From positions 4,406 through 68,405 of the forward strand of contig JANLTU010000036.1 of assembly GCA_031363085.1 (NCBI GenBank): a stretch of 64,000 nucleotides of DNA. Reading direction: 5' to 3'. A model generated the notes under the pieces. That model was given only the letters and a program-made list of their open reading frames with translations. It had not been told where the DNA came from and ran no database searches. Shown here in pieces: positions 9,414-18,837 of this stretch. Made by a program: the position numbers and the translations under genes. Source of the stretch: UBA6921 sp031363085 (GTDB taxonomy: Bacteria; Pseudomonadota; Gammaproteobacteria; SG8-11). Each line of letters opens with the position of its first letter. The stretch's first letter is position 1.

Positions 9414-10676
9414 CTACGAGCTGAAGTACGCCTTGCCGCCATGCGCGGTCACTGCCGCCGCAATGCGATCCAGCGCGTGCACGTAGGCGGCGGTGCGCAT
9501 GTCGATTTGTTTTTCCAGCTTGATGTCCCACACGCGGCGTGCCTCCGGTTCCATGATTTGTTGCAGGCGCGCATGCACGTCCGCCAGCGTCCAGTAATAG
9601 CCGGCCTTGTTTTGCACCCATTCGAAATACGACACCGTCACGCCGCCGGCATTGGCCAGAATATCCGGGATGACGATGACGCCGTTGTTATTCAGCGCTT
9701 GATCGCCGCCGGGAGTGATCGGACCGTTGGCCATTTCCAGCACGATGCGCGCCTGAATATTGGGTGCGTTTTGCGCGTCGATCTGATTTTCCATCGCCGC
9801 CGGCACCAGGATGTCGCACTCCTGTTCGAGCAGCGCCTTGTTGGAGGTTTCTTGCGTGCGCCCATGGGCTGGGGCGCCGCGCAGCGAACCGGTGCGTTTT
9901 TTGTATTCTATCACCGCCAGCGGGTCCATGCCGTCGGCGGCATACAGCGCGGATTGCGAGTCGGACACGCCAACGATGCGGTAACCGTCGGCGTGCAACA
10001 TGCGCGCGCAGTGGTAACCGACATTGCCAAAACCCTGCACGATCACGCGCGCTTTTTCCGGCGTAATGCGCAAGTCTTTTTCCAGATGGCGCAGCACGTA
10101 GTAACCGCCGCGCCCGGTGGCGTCGTCGCGGCCCAGTGAGCCGCCCAGTTGCAGCGGCTTGCCGGTGATCACCGCTGGGCTGGGGTGGCCGACGATGGCG
10201 CTGTACTCGTCCGCCATCCAGCCCATGGTCATGGCGTTGGTGTACATGTCCGGTGCCGGAATGTCACGATCTGGCCCGATAAAATTGGCGAAGGCTTTGA
10301 CATAAGCGCGCGACAAGCGTTCAAGTTCGGATTTTGACAAGGAACTGGCATCGACCGACACGCCGCCTTTCGCGCCGCCGTACGGCAAATTCACCACCGC
10401 GCATTTGAAGGTCATCCAGAACGCCAGCGCCATGACTTCATCAAGGCACACCGAGGGGTGGTAGCGAATGCCGCCCTTGGTCGGCCCGCGCGTGTCGTCG
10501 TAACGGCAGCGCCACGCCTTGAACGAACGGCGCGAACCGTCATCCATGCGGATCAACAGACTCGCCGACAGGGTTTCTTTCGGGTACTTTAATTTTTCCA
10601 ACACATCCGGGTCGAGTTCGAGATGTTTTGCGGCTTGCTTGAGGCGTTTACGTGCTTCATGAAAAAGCTGACCCAT
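9414..10676 (-). CDS. Glutamate dehydrogenase (Glu/Leu/Phe/Val dehydrogenase family)
   Basis: A 420-residue NAD(P)-dependent dehydrogenase interconverting glutamate and 2-oxoglutarate plus ammonia. The family catalytic motif PYGGAKGG (Lys in the active site) is near residue 107, with the substrate-proximal TKGGIRYH just before it. The Rossmann loop is VIVQGFGNVGYH near residue 210. The length fits the small hexameric type (about 410-450 residues). The start at 10676 is followed at once by the conserved N-terminal helices. It is transcribed alone on the minus strand, ending 35 bases before the phoB Pho box. Coenzyme preference cannot be decided by eye. Confidence 0.9.
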   Translation of the reverse strand: MGQLFHEARKRLKQAAKHLELDPDVLEKLKYPKETLSASLLIRMDDGSRRSFKAWRCRYDDTRGPTKGGIRYHPSVCLDEVMALAFWMTFKCAVVNLPYGGAKGGVSVDASSLSKSELERLSRAYVKAFANFIGPDRDIPAPDMYTNAMTMGWMADEYSAIVGHPSPAVITGKPLQLGGSLGRDDATGRGGYYVLRHLEKDLRITPEKARVIVQGFGNVGYHCARMLHADGYRIVGVSDSQSALYAADGMDPLAVIEYKKRTGSLRGAPAHGRTQETSNKALLEQECDILVPAAMENQIDAQNAPNIQARIVLEMANGPITPGGDQALNNNGVIVIPDILANAGGVTVSYFEWVQNKAGYYWTLADVHARLQQIMEPEARRVWDIKLEKQIDMRTAAYVHALDRIAAAVTAHGGKAYFSS

Positions 10677-10766
10677 GCGCCGTCTCCAAAAAGTGTGTGA
10701 TGGATATAGCGGCAGCGCAGGTAAAAAATTGCAGCGCTCAGGCGGCGCAGCGCGCTGGCAAAAACA

Positions 10767-11306
10767 TTAGCCGGTGTAGCGTGCCAATGCCGCTTCGATC
10801 AGCGTCACGGTTTTATCGATGCGCGCCGCAATGGCGGCGTCGAGTAAATTCAGGTTGCGCAATACGTCGCGGGTTTCGGTGTCGCTGTCATGCAGGATCT
10901 CGCCGGCGGTGTGCTGGAAGGTGACTCGCAAGGTGTCAGCGTCGGTCTGCGCGTGTTCAGTTTTGAGGCGTGCGAAGGCCGCGTTTAACAACAGCAGAAC
11001 CCGGGCGCTGACGACTTCCGGTGCAGACGTCTGTTCGACGGCCGGGGCCGGGTGGCGCGGCGGGGTGCCGGCGCCGAAGGTTTCCGTCAGGCGCGCATTG
11101 ATGGCGCGCAGCAATAATTGCAACGGCTCCTGCCGCAAATGCTCAAACGACGGCGCTTCGTTTTGCTCGGGTTTTGACTGTTTTTGGTCTTGGTCTTTTT
11201 TGATTGCATCGACGACCGGGATGGCGCCGATGTGTTTTAACTGTGGGTCTGCGTCGCTGCGCGCAACCGGATCTTTGCCGGCACCGGTGATCTGCGAGAC
11301 TTCCAT
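10767..11306 (-). CDS. Hypothetical protein, 179 residues
   Basis: I do not recognise this protein with confidence. It has no signal peptide or membrane segment. The first 60 residues are hydrophilic, Lys/Gln rich and probably disordered. The rest is predicted helical with leucine-rich stretches (LLLRAINARL, VSARVLLLLNAAFARL, LRNLNLLDAAIAARI). It resembles short helical proteins of unknown function found in flagellated proteobacteria, but that is only an impression. A good ribosome site (GGCGGAGGAATG-like) precedes the ATG at 11306. It lies alone between gdh and the MidA-like gene. Confidence 0.6.
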   Translation of the reverse strand: MEVSQITGAGKDPVARSDADPQLKHIGAIPVVDAIKKDQDQKQSKPEQNEAPSFEHLRQEPLQLLLRAINARLTETFGAGTPPRHPAPAVEQTSAPEVVSARVLLLLNAAFARLKTEHAQTDADTLRVTFQHTAGEILHDSDTETRDVLRNLNLLDAAIAARIDKTVTLIEAALARYTG

Positions 11307-11350
11307 GGAGCATTCCTCCGCCGAAGTAGCGACACGCTCTATAACGTCAG

Positions 11351-11411
11351 TGTAGCAAAAAACTTGCTACACGCCGCTACGCGGGTAGCGCGGCTATAAT
11401 GTTTATAGCCG
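11351..11411. repeat. Two adjacent short dyads at the end of the MidA-like gene
   Basis: TGTAGCAA/TTGCTACA (11351-11371, 5-base loop) and CGGCTATAA/TTATAGCCG (11391-11411, 3-base loop) flank a short GC-rich stretch. The second dyad contains the stop codon of the minus-strand methyltransferase gene. Neither has a trailing T-run typical of an intrinsic terminator. They may act as RNA 3'-end stabilisers or weak terminators. Confidence 0.45.
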
Positions 11412-12569
11412 TGCGCGCTGATCGCGCAACGTAAAGCCTGCCAGTGCTAAATCAAGATTGCGCGTCAGCGCCAGCACCTTGAACAGCTCGCCCATTTCCG
11501 CCGGTGAGGTCAGCTTGTGAAGCTGTTGCGCCACCTGCCAGCGCTCGACATCGCTCGCGTTAGCATCAACCAGGCGGTCGATGCCGGTGGATAACAAGAA
11601 ATGGGTCTGGTTGGAAAAACCCGCCACGTGCAAACCGCTGTCATGCGCGGCGTGTGCAAGCGCGCTGAAATCAACGTGACTGGTGATGTCTTGCAAGCCC
11701 ACCCGCGTGAGCGGGTCGTTGTGCACCCGATGGCGGTAGTGACACACCAGCGTGCCGTCGCTGCGCTGCGGGTGGTAAAACTCGCGCGTCGGAAAACCGT
11801 AGTCAAACAGCAGCAGCGCACCGCGTTGCAGCAGCGCTGCACAGGTGCGCAGCCAGGCGTCGGCGGCGAGATTGATTTCCGTGGTGTAACCCGGCGGCAA
11901 ATCATCGGGCAGCGCGGCGATGCGCGCCGGCAATGCGGCAGCGCTGAGCGGGCCGTCGCTCCAGGCCAAGCGATCCTGGGCCCAGGTCACGTACTGCTCC
12001 TGTGCACCGCCTGCGCTCAGGCGCACGCGGTGCACCGGCATCGCGTCCAACAGTTCGTTGGCCAGAATCACGCCTTCAAAAGGCGCCTCCGGCAAACGCT
12101 CCAACCACTCCACGCGCGCCACCAAATGTGCGGCGTGTGCGTGCAGCGTTTCCTGCTGGCGTGCGCGCAGGCTTGCGCTTAATTCCAGAATCGCATAGCG
12201 CTGCGGCAGGGCGTCCAGACGCTCCAGCTCCAGCAACACCTCGGCCGCCATGATGCCGCTACCGGCACCGACTTCCAGTACCTGTGGCGCTTCGCAGGCA
12301 TGCAAAATTTGCGCGCACTGGCGCGCGACGCAACGCGAAAACAGCGGCGAAATTTCCGGCGCGGTGGTGAAGTCGCCGTCGGGTCCGAACTTGCGCAAGC
12401 CGTTCATGTAATAGCCCAGCGCCGGCGTATACAGCGCAAGCTCCATGTAGCGGCGAAAGCTGATGCGTTGCGCCTGCGTGATTTCGGCACGTATCCGCTG
12501 CAGCAGTTGTTCGCTGCACGCGCGCGCGGCAGCCTCAGGTTCGGGAAGATAAAACGGGTGCTTTTGCAT
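11403..12569 (-). CDS. Class I SAM-dependent methyltransferase, MidA/NDUFAF7 (COG1565) family
   Basis: A 388-residue protein. The start at 12569 (MQKHPFYLPEPEAAARACSE) is preferred because the N-terminal residues of the family (SEQLLQRIRAEI, then ISFRRYMELALYTPALGYY) follow directly. SAM-binding glycine motif EVGAGSGIMAAEVL lies near residue 90, and FEGVILANELLDAMPVHRV is the family's second hallmark. The mitochondrial homologue methylates an arginine of a complex I subunit; bacterial function is poorly defined. It diverges from the pteridine reductase-like gene, with their 5' ends about 100 bases apart. Confidence 0.85.
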   Translation of the reverse strand: MQKHPFYLPEPEAAARACSEQLLQRIRAEITQAQRISFRRYMELALYTPALGYYMNGLRKFGPDGDFTTAPEISPLFSRCVARQCAQILHACEAPQVLEVGAGSGIMAAEVLLELERLDALPQRYAILELSASLRARQQETLHAHAAHLVARVEWLERLPEAPFEGVILANELLDAMPVHRVRLSAGGAQEQYVTWAQDRLAWSDGPLSAAALPARIAALPDDLPPGYTTEINLAADAWLRTCAALLQRGALLLFDYGFPTREFYHPQRSDGTLVCHYRHRVHNDPLTRVGLQDITSHVDFSALAHAAHDSGLHVAGFSNQTHFLLSTGIDRLVDANASDVERWQVAQQLHKLTSPAEMGELFKVLALTRNLDLALAGFTLRDQRARL

Positions 12570-12676
12570 GGATGCAGATTCTACGGGAACGCTCGATTTT
12601 TGTCGGGCTGCCGAATGCAGTAAAGTGGCTTGCCCGCTGCCGTGCGGGTAAAACTTTATCTTGGGGTACAACTTCC

Positions 12677-13429
12677 GTGGAAGCCAACGACAGTTTGTCA
12701 CAGCAGGTGGTCTTGATCACCGGTGCCGCACATCGCATCGGCGCGCGCATCGCACACGCGTTGCATCGCGCCGGCGCTAACTTGGTGCTGCATTACCGCA
12801 GCTCGAAAGTCTCGGCGGAAGCCATTGCGCGGCAGTTGAACGGGCAGCGGCCCGCGTCGGTGGTGCTGGTGCAGGGTGATTTACAGGACACGCGGCGCGT
12901 GCCGCAAATCGTTGACGAAGCCGCCGCCGCCTGGGGCCGGCTTGATGTGTTAATCAACAATGCGTCGACGTTTTATCCCACCACGATGGGCAGCGTGACC
13001 GAAGAGCAGTGGCGGGATTTACTCGGCGCCAATTTGCACGCGCCGTTTTTTCTGTCGCAAGCGGCGGCGCCGTTTTTGCGCAGCAGGCAAGGTTGCATCA
13101 TCAACATCGCCGACATCCACGCCGACCGACCGCTGAAAAATTATCCGGTCTACAGCATTGCCAAAGCCGGCTTGGTGATGCTCACCAAGGCGCTGGCTGG
13201 TGAACTGGGACCGGAGGTACGCGTCAACGCGGTTGCGCCCGGCGCAATTTTGTGGCCGGAGCACGGTCTGGACGACGTGACCAAGCAACGCATCGTGTCG
13301 CGCACGTTTCTGAAACGCCAGGGCGACCCCAGCGATATCGCACAGGCGGTGCTGTATCTGGTTCGCGATGCGGGTTACATGACTGGCCAGGTCTTGACTG
13401 TTGACGGGGGGCGTTCGTTGAACGGTTAG
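12677..13429 (+). CDS. Pteridine reductase-like short-chain dehydrogenase
   Basis: A 250-residue NADP-dependent SDR. The cofactor motif TGAAHRIG has the Arg seen in pteridine reductases (PTR1/FolM), in place of the classic GxGIG. NNAS, the catalytic Tyr-x3-Lys (YSIAKAG), and a conserved C-terminal TGQVLTVDGGRSL are present. A GTG at 12677 is the most natural start; the frame is open further upstream to 12572, but that adds 35 residues not typical of the family and would overlap the divergent gene's start. Likely role: reduction of dihydrobiopterin or dihydromonapterin, or another pterin. It ends at a bidirectional terminator. Confidence 0.8.
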   Translation: MEANDSLSQQVVLITGAAHRIGARIAHALHRAGANLVLHYRSSKVSAEAIARQLNGQRPASVVLVQGDLQDTRRVPQIVDEAAAAWGRLDVLINNASTFYPTTMGSVTEEQWRDLLGANLHAPFFLSQAAAPFLRSRQGCIINIADIHADRPLKNYPVYSIAKAGLVMLTKALAGELGPEVRVNAVAPGAILWPEHGLDDVTKQRIVSRTFLKRQGDPSDIAQAVLYLVRDAGYMTGQVLTVDGGRSLNG

Positions 13430-13450
13430 TGCTTGCTGAATGTGGGAAAT

Positions 13451-13484
13451 AAAAAAAGCCCCATCCTGCGAGGGATGGGGCTTT
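13451..13484. terminator. Bidirectional terminator between convergent genes
   Basis: AAAGCCCCATCC pairs with GGATGGGGCTTT around a short loop, with an A-run on the left and a T-run on the right. It serves the pteridine reductase-like gene from the left and the large lipoprotein gene from the right. Confidence 0.85.
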
Positions 13485-13504
13485 GAAACAATTTAAGACT
13501 TACC

Positions 13505-16069
13505 TTATTGCAACTCGCCTTCGATGACGGCCGGTGCAGCAGTTACCGACGGTTTATCGCTGAGTGAGAAGCTGACCGTGCCGATCTCCGACGCGGTGGG
13601 CAGTGGCAGCGTGGTGCCCAGACCGGTGACGCTTAGCGCCGCGCAGGCCGAGAGCGCTTGGTCTTTCATGGTTTGCTCTTTCTCCATGCCCTTGATGATG
13701 AAGCTGTTGGCGCCAGCGGTCAGGCTGATCTTATCCGCCAAGGTGACTGACGCGTGCCAGCGGCCATCGACACTTTCGGTCCACGGGAAGCCCCACAATT
13801 CGCCGGGGCCGCCGTAGTTAAGGCGGAACTTCTTGCCATTGAAGGCGGTGTCGCCATTGGCGTCGTTTGCCGTGCTGTGGGTGTAGTTAAACTCCAGTGG
13901 CTTGTCGAAGGACGCGTAGCTGCTGTCCGAGACTTTCTGCACCGTCACCATATGACTCCAATCGTTCGAGCCGGTTTCCCACTGGTACGAAACATCGGCC
14001 TGATAGGCATTCCACGGCGGCGTGCTGGTGGGCAGTGCAGTGGTCAACATCTGACCCGTTTGCATGCCGCCCCAGGTGTTGCCGAACTTGCTCAGGTCCA
14101 AGCCATCCACCGAGACCACAGCGCTGCCGTCCATCAATAGGAGTTTGCCGTTGCTGATCGAGGCGGTGTATTGGTGTGGTGTGCCAGTTTGTGTGTTGCT
14201 CGTCCAGTCGAACCCTACTTCCGCATAGAACAGATTGGCTTCCGTGCTGGCGCTGGTGATGTCAGCCTGTATCAAGCCGCCTTTCAGGCAATGCTGATAG
14301 CAGTACAACGTCGACCCGCTAGTAAGTGTGCTGTCGTTCGGTTTGACGAAGTCCTGCGAGTACAGCGTCACGGTGCGTTCCAGAGTCGGTGTGCTCGCCT
14401 TGTGTACGTAATTGATGTTGCCGCCCAGCGAGTCGGACCACAGTCCCAGCGACTGGCCGTCGGTCAAGGTTATCGTCGCCGCTGCTGCGACATCGTCGGC
14501 AGTGTTGGTGGGAGTGTTGTTAATGTCGATGGTTGTATAGCTCACCGGACCGGAGTTGCCCCACTCGAATCGATCCACAATCTTGAAGTTGCTGCCATCG
14601 TACGAGACATGCCACTGACCGGAGTACGTCGTATACACCGGATGCGGTCCCCAGTAATTGAACTCCATGCCCTGGAACTGGCTGAGTAGCTCAGAAGTTG
14701 CAACACGCCGGATCAGCTTGCCCGCTGCCACGTGCACCGTGTAGTCGGTGGACGTGCCGGTTGAAAAGTCGACCTGCTTGATGGGGGTGTTATCCGGCAA
14801 ATTGCCGCCCTCGTACCACACCCCCCAGTAACCGACATGGCCGTATTTGCCGTTGTAGGTGAAGGGAAAGCCTGAATCCAGTTCAACACGTTGACCGGCA
14901 GTGACGGTTTTGCCATTAAATTGGCCGTCGGCGGCGTGATACAAATTGTAACGCCACACGTTGGTGTTGAAATCGGTACGTGAGGTGCAGGCGGTTTCCT
15001 GAGTGTTGGTGCCGCTGTTACTGCTGTCGGACTGACGCAGGAAGTTTGCTGAATTGAAGGCCACTGCGAAGGTGTCGGAGTTCGATTTGGTTATTACGCC
15101 CGCATCCGGGTTGTCGGACGGATCATTGTAGCTGAACGATTCCGCCGAATGCGTCATCGCCTGACCGGTGTTGCCGTTGGCATCGTCAAGCAACACATGG
15201 CTGGACTCCTCGCGTGAAAAATCCATGCCTGCATTGTTGCCACCCATCGCAGCGCCGGCCACGTCAATAAATTTGAATTCGGGTTTTCCGGCCGTGTTGG
15301 AAACGGTAAATAATGCCCCCTTCATCACCGCTACCTCAGAGCCAGCCGGCGCATTGAATACAGAGCCGTCGACCACACCTTTGAAGTTGAGGGTGAATTT
15401 ACCAAAGGGATTTGCAGCGCTGATTGCCTCGGTGACCGTGGTTTCGACCAGGATTTGTTTCTCATCCATCGGGTTCGGTCCACCGCCAGGTCCACCACCA
15501 GCGGCCTTGGTATTGCCGCTTTTTTGTTCTTTAGGTACCCAGATTTTAACGATCATCGGCGCGCTGCTGTCGGTGCGCGTCGAGTTGATGGTCCACTTCT
15601 CGTAGCTAACCGTTTGACCACCGCTGGATTGGCCAGACTGACCCGAGCTGCTTTGATTCTTACCGGTCTCGCACTTGGCATTATTGACCAGCGCGATGTA
15701 CGCGCCTTTGTTCACCATGTCGGCAGCGCGGGTCTGATCCATCACGCAGAGGATCATGTTGACGGTGCTCAGTGACTCAACGGACTTGTCGAATACATGC
15801 GTGTTCACCGGATCCTTTGTGTAGTCGGTGCCCGGGTCGGTCAATGCCGCCATCACGGCCTTATAGTTTGCTTTCAAGCCCATGACTTCACGACCAGCAG
15901 CGGAAGCCGTTTCTTTCGGCGTCACCACGCTCAAGGTCACGGGCATATCCAAGCCGGCGACGCTGCCGCTGCTGCCGCCACCGGTGGTGGTTTCAGAGCT
16001 GCCGCCACCGCCGCAGCCACTCAGGCCAAGCGCGCTCGATGCCAGCAACAGGGGGATTATTTTCTTCAT
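13505..16069 (-). CDS. Large outer-membrane-type lipoprotein of unknown function (854 residues)
   Basis: The N terminus is a clear lipoprotein signal (MKKIIPLLLASSALGLSGC) with Cys19 followed by a Gly/Ser/Thr linker. The residue after Cys is Gly, not Asp, so outer-membrane sorting is expected. A strong AGGAG site precedes the ATG. I recognise no enzymatic domain. Residues 20-330 include a DUF-like alpha/beta portion with two Cys (LCVMDQ, NAKCETG). The rest is rich in Trp, Tyr, Gly, Asn and Thr (e.g. YGHVGYWGVWYEGG, FNYWGPHPVY), suggesting repeated beta-sandwich or beta-propeller-like folds. A CYQHC pair lies near residue 595. It is transcribed alone. It could be a surface-exposed binding protein; the function is not known. 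Confidence 0.8.
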   Translation of the reverse strand: MKKIIPLLLASSALGLSGCGGGGSSETTTGGGSSGSVAGLDMPVTLSVVTPKETASAAGREVMGLKANYKAVMAALTDPGTDYTKDPVNTHVFDKSVESLSTVNMILCVMDQTRAADMVNKGAYIALVNNAKCETGKNQSSSGQSGQSSGGQTVSYEKWTINSTRTDSSAPMIVKIWVPKEQKSGNTKAAGGGPGGGPNPMDEKQILVETTVTEAISAANPFGKFTLNFKGVVDGSVFNAPAGSEVAVMKGALFTVSNTAGKPEFKFIDVAGAAMGGNNAGMDFSREESSHVLLDDANGNTGQAMTHSAESFSYNDPSDNPDAGVITKSNSDTFAVAFNSANFLRQSDSSNSGTNTQETACTSRTDFNTNVWRYNLYHAADGQFNGKTVTAGQRVELDSGFPFTYNGKYGHVGYWGVWYEGGNLPDNTPIKQVDFSTGTSTDYTVHVAAGKLIRRVATSELLSQFQGMEFNYWGPHPVYTTYSGQWHVSYDGSNFKIVDRFEWGNSGPVSYTTIDINNTPTNTADDVAAAATITLTDGQSLGLWSDSLGGNINYVHKASTPTLERTVTLYSQDFVKPNDSTLTSGSTLYCYQHCLKGGLIQADITSASTEANLFYAEVGFDWTSNTQTGTPHQYTASISNGKLLLMDGSAVVSVDGLDLSKFGNTWGGMQTGQMLTTALPTSTPPWNAYQADVSYQWETGSNDWSHMVTVQKVSDSSYASFDKPLEFNYTHSTANDANGDTAFNGKKFRLNYGGPGELWGFPWTESVDGRWHASVTLADKISLTAGANSFIIKGMEKEQTMKDQALSACAALSVTGLGTTLPLPTASEIGTVSFSLSDKPSVTAAPAVIEGELQ

Positions 16070-16355
16070 AGCTACTCCTTCAATTTTCGTTTTTGGTTAA
16101 TGTTCGGGTCGTTTAGCAAGTTGATCGCGGGCGTCTGAGAAAATTACACCGACCTGTAGACGAAGCGCGCGAGCATGCTGCTGGCTGTATCAGAGGGGAT
16201 ATCGAGGGAAGTTCAGCGGCGCTTTAATAACATTGGGCGCTATCAATATCGCTAGGTGCGGAATGCGGCACGCAACCTCTGGACGCGTCACAATCCGTTG
16301 GCGGAGGGGCGCAAAATTTCGTGCTCAACAGCAGCCGTGGAAACTGTTACCCAGG

Positions 16356-16955
16356 TCAGGATTGTTCGAGTTGCGCGATGCGTTTTTCCAGTGCGCCGAT
16401 GGTTTTGCGGGTGTCGCCCAGCAGCTTGGCGAGTTGCTGGTGCAGGTAAATATTTTCGATGTTCATCTGAATATGAAACGCGAGGCGTTCCAGTATTTTT
16501 TGATCGTCTGCAGAAAACGTTTTCATACCGCGTTTATTCAACACCTGGATCGCGCCGTTCACCTGGCCGGGCGCCGCGCCGCGCACCGGCACGCACAGCG
16601 CGCTTTGCGTCATGTAGCCGGTCTGCATATCCACCCATTCGTGCGAGCCGGCGCGATTTTCCATGTCGGTTACTAGTTGGGTTTCGCCGCTGGAAATCAC
16701 TTGGCCCACCAGCGACTCGCCGCGTGGAACGGCCACTTGGCGTTCTTTCAAGCCGGTGCCGCTTTGCACCCAGATGTTGTCCGACTCCGGGTCGAGCACA
16801 AAAATACTACAGCGCTCGCAGTTGAGCGTTTTGGGAATGATCTCGACAAAAAAATCCAGCAACGGTTTATCGCCGGTGTTGCGCCAAGCGGCGTCGATTT
16901 TTTTTTGCTTGGCTTTCAGCTCTTCCAGACGCTGGATCAGCGAATCGGTCGTCAT
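16356..16955 (-). CDS. GAF domain protein
   Basis: A 199-residue soluble protein. The start at 16955 (MTTDSLIQRLEELKAKQKK) is chosen for its GGAGAAG site; upstream sequence in frame is Arg/Pro-rich and not protein-like. A GAF domain covers about residues 25-165 (CERCSIFVLDPESDNIWVQS, VGQVISSGE, CVPVRGAAPGQVNGAIQVLN). A C-terminal coiled coil follows (LAKLLGDTRKTIGALEKRI). There is no output domain, so it probably modulates a partner through the coiled coil. The ligand is unknown. Confidence 0.8.
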   Translation of the reverse strand: MTTDSLIQRLEELKAKQKKIDAAWRNTGDKPLLDFFVEIIPKTLNCERCSIFVLDPESDNIWVQSGTGLKERQVAVPRGESLVGQVISSGETQLVTDMENRAGSHEWVDMQTGYMTQSALCVPVRGAAPGQVNGAIQVLNKRGMKTFSADDQKILERLAFHIQMNIENIYLHQQLAKLLGDTRKTIGALEKRIAQLEQS

Positions 16956-17072
16956 AACTCTTCTCCGCGAAGTGAAAACGACGCGCGCATGAAATCGCAA
17001 CGAGTTCCGTGCGTGCGGCTCGCTATGATGCTTATGTCGGCAGGGCGGGGCTGAACTTGTGCGGGAAAAATT

Positions 17073-17110
17073 CGATCTTTGTCCCGGCGGTGCAGCCGGG
17101 ACAAAGATCG
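17073..17110 (-). terminator. Strong terminator after the multicopper oxidase gene
   Basis: A perfect 16-base stem (CGATCTTTGTCCCGGC with its complement) around a 6-base loop, followed on the minus strand by AATTTTT. It lies 27 bases beyond the multicopper oxidase stop. Confidence 0.88.
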
Positions 17111-17136
17111 ACAAATAAAAAATTAATGCAGAGACA

Positions 17137-18750
17137 TCACGGCTGCACTACTAACGGACGCATCATGTCGTGGTCTTCGTGTTCCAGCATGTGGCAGTGC
17201 CACACAAACTTGCCGGTGTAATCGGTGAAGCGCGCGATGATCCGCGTGATTTCACCCGGCGGGCAACGTACCGTGTCTTTCCACCCCACCTCGTTCGGGT
17301 CGACCGGTGTATAGGCGCCGTCGGCCTTGCGTTTGCGGTCCAGCACCTGGAATTGCACCAGATGCAAATGGATCGGATGCGCATCGCGGGTGAGGTTATC
17401 CAATTCCCAGATTTCAATCGCATCCAGCTCCGGGTCTTCGGTAACAGGGTCCGTGTAGTGCATGTCGTTCAATAGCACTTCGATGGGATTCCCCTTTGCA
17501 TCCTTCTTTTCCACCAAAGTCATGTGGCGGGTATTGATCGGCGACATTCTTTCAGCAGCCAAGATTGCTGTAACGGCCGCAACATTGCGCAGCAGCACTT
17601 TGTGTTCGTCGATTTTAATACTCAGCCGGGACGGCAGACTGGGGGGGATTACACTGGTATCCGGCGCCTTTGTCTTGGGCTGTACTATGACGAATTTCAA
17701 AATTTGCTCCATGCCGTCGGTGGGCTTGGGTCCAGGCGCAGGATCGCCGGGAAACGGCGACGCAGCGTCGTTGGTCAGCAAGATTTCGTCGCCCGGCGTA
17801 CCGCCACTGAAGTCAATGATGACGTCAGCCCGTTCCCCAGGGGCCATCAGCAGTGCGGGTTGGCCGGTAGAACACAGCGGGATCGGTGCCGGTAAAAATC
17901 CTCCGTCGCTGCCGATTTGAAATGCGGCCGGGCAAATCTTGGCGGCGAGAAGAGGACTTAAGGCCAGCGAATAAAAACGCGAGTTCGAACCGTTAACCAC
18001 GCGAAAGCGATAACGGCGTGGTTCCACGCTGAGTTTGGGCCACACTTTGCCGTTAACAACAACGTGGTCGCCGAAGAACTCGGGCTGTTCAGCGCTGGTT
18101 TGATACAGCAGCGCTGTCGGCTTGTCGCGCGAGTCGAACATCCGATCTTGAATAATCAGCGGCACCTCATAGGCACCGCAAGGCAGATTAAGATCGACTT
18201 CATGCTTGTCACGCAACAGATAAGCACCGGCCAGTCCGGCATACACGTTCAACCGGGTAATGCCCATGGTGTGGTCGTGAAACCAGAGCGTGGCACCGGG
18301 TTGGTCGTTGGGGTAGCAGTAGGTCGCCGAGCTTGGGTTATGGCCTGAGCCTTCGGGGTGAGTAAAGGCATCCGGTAAGCCATCGCTTTCCGACGGGCAG
18401 TGCGCGCCATGCAAATGCACTACGGCGTGGCCGGGTTGGGCGATGTGAACCATGCCCGTGCCCATATTTGCCATGGGTGCTAACGGAACGTCCATGGTAA
18501 ATGGGAATTTCCCGGTCACCGGCAGCCGGTTGATCCACGTGACTTCGACCGGTCGGTCGGATTTCGCGTCGATAATCGGGCCGGGATAACTGCCCGCGTA
18601 GGCCCATACCGGGACCGGCGGCATATCGGAATGGAAGCGGTGCTGAACTTCGCTCATGACAATTTCGTAGCGATCTTCCTTGCTGGTGGAAGCCTTGGGT
18701 ATCGCGACATTCAAGCGCGGTAGTTCGTCCTTAAATTTCATAAGTGCCAT
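17137..18750 (-). CDS. Multicopper oxidase (CotA/bilirubin oxidase-like), no export signal visible
   Basis: A 537-residue three-cupredoxin oxidase that reduces O2 to water while oxidising a substrate (metal ion, phenol or similar). All four copper motifs are intact: HLHGAH near residue 111, WFHDH near 154, HPIHLH near 455, and HCHMLEHEDHDMM at about 518-530, with the axial Met. The ATG at 18750 has an AGGAG site. Its N terminus (MALMKFKDELPRLNVAIP) is not a Sec or Tat signal, and reading further upstream does not add one. It follows the propeller-cytochrome gene by 87 bases and is probably co-transcribed with it. Substrate not predictable; a CotA-like fold without a signal also exists in spore-coat laccases. 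Confidence 0.9.
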   Translation of the reverse strand: MALMKFKDELPRLNVAIPKASTSKEDRYEIVMSEVQHRFHSDMPPVPVWAYAGSYPGPIIDAKSDRPVEVTWINRLPVTGKFPFTMDVPLAPMANMGTGMVHIAQPGHAVVHLHGAHCPSESDGLPDAFTHPEGSGHNPSSATYCYPNDQPGATLWFHDHTMGITRLNVYAGLAGAYLLRDKHEVDLNLPCGAYEVPLIIQDRMFDSRDKPTALLYQTSAEQPEFFGDHVVVNGKVWPKLSVEPRRYRFRVVNGSNSRFYSLALSPLLAAKICPAAFQIGSDGGFLPAPIPLCSTGQPALLMAPGERADVIIDFSGGTPGDEILLTNDAASPFPGDPAPGPKPTDGMEQILKFVIVQPKTKAPDTSVIPPSLPSRLSIKIDEHKVLLRNVAAVTAILAAERMSPINTRHMTLVEKKDAKGNPIEVLLNDMHYTDPVTEDPELDAIEIWELDNLTRDAHPIHLHLVQFQVLDRKRKADGAYTPVDPNEVGWKDTVRCPPGEITRIIARFTDYTGKFVWHCHMLEHEDHDMMRPLVVQP

Positions 18751-18837
18751 TGCAGTTCTCCTTGAGTTTGTTTCAATAAAAAGTAACCGAGACAGGGTGT
18801 CGTCAGTCACGCCATGTCCTTCTTGTACCCCCCTCAT

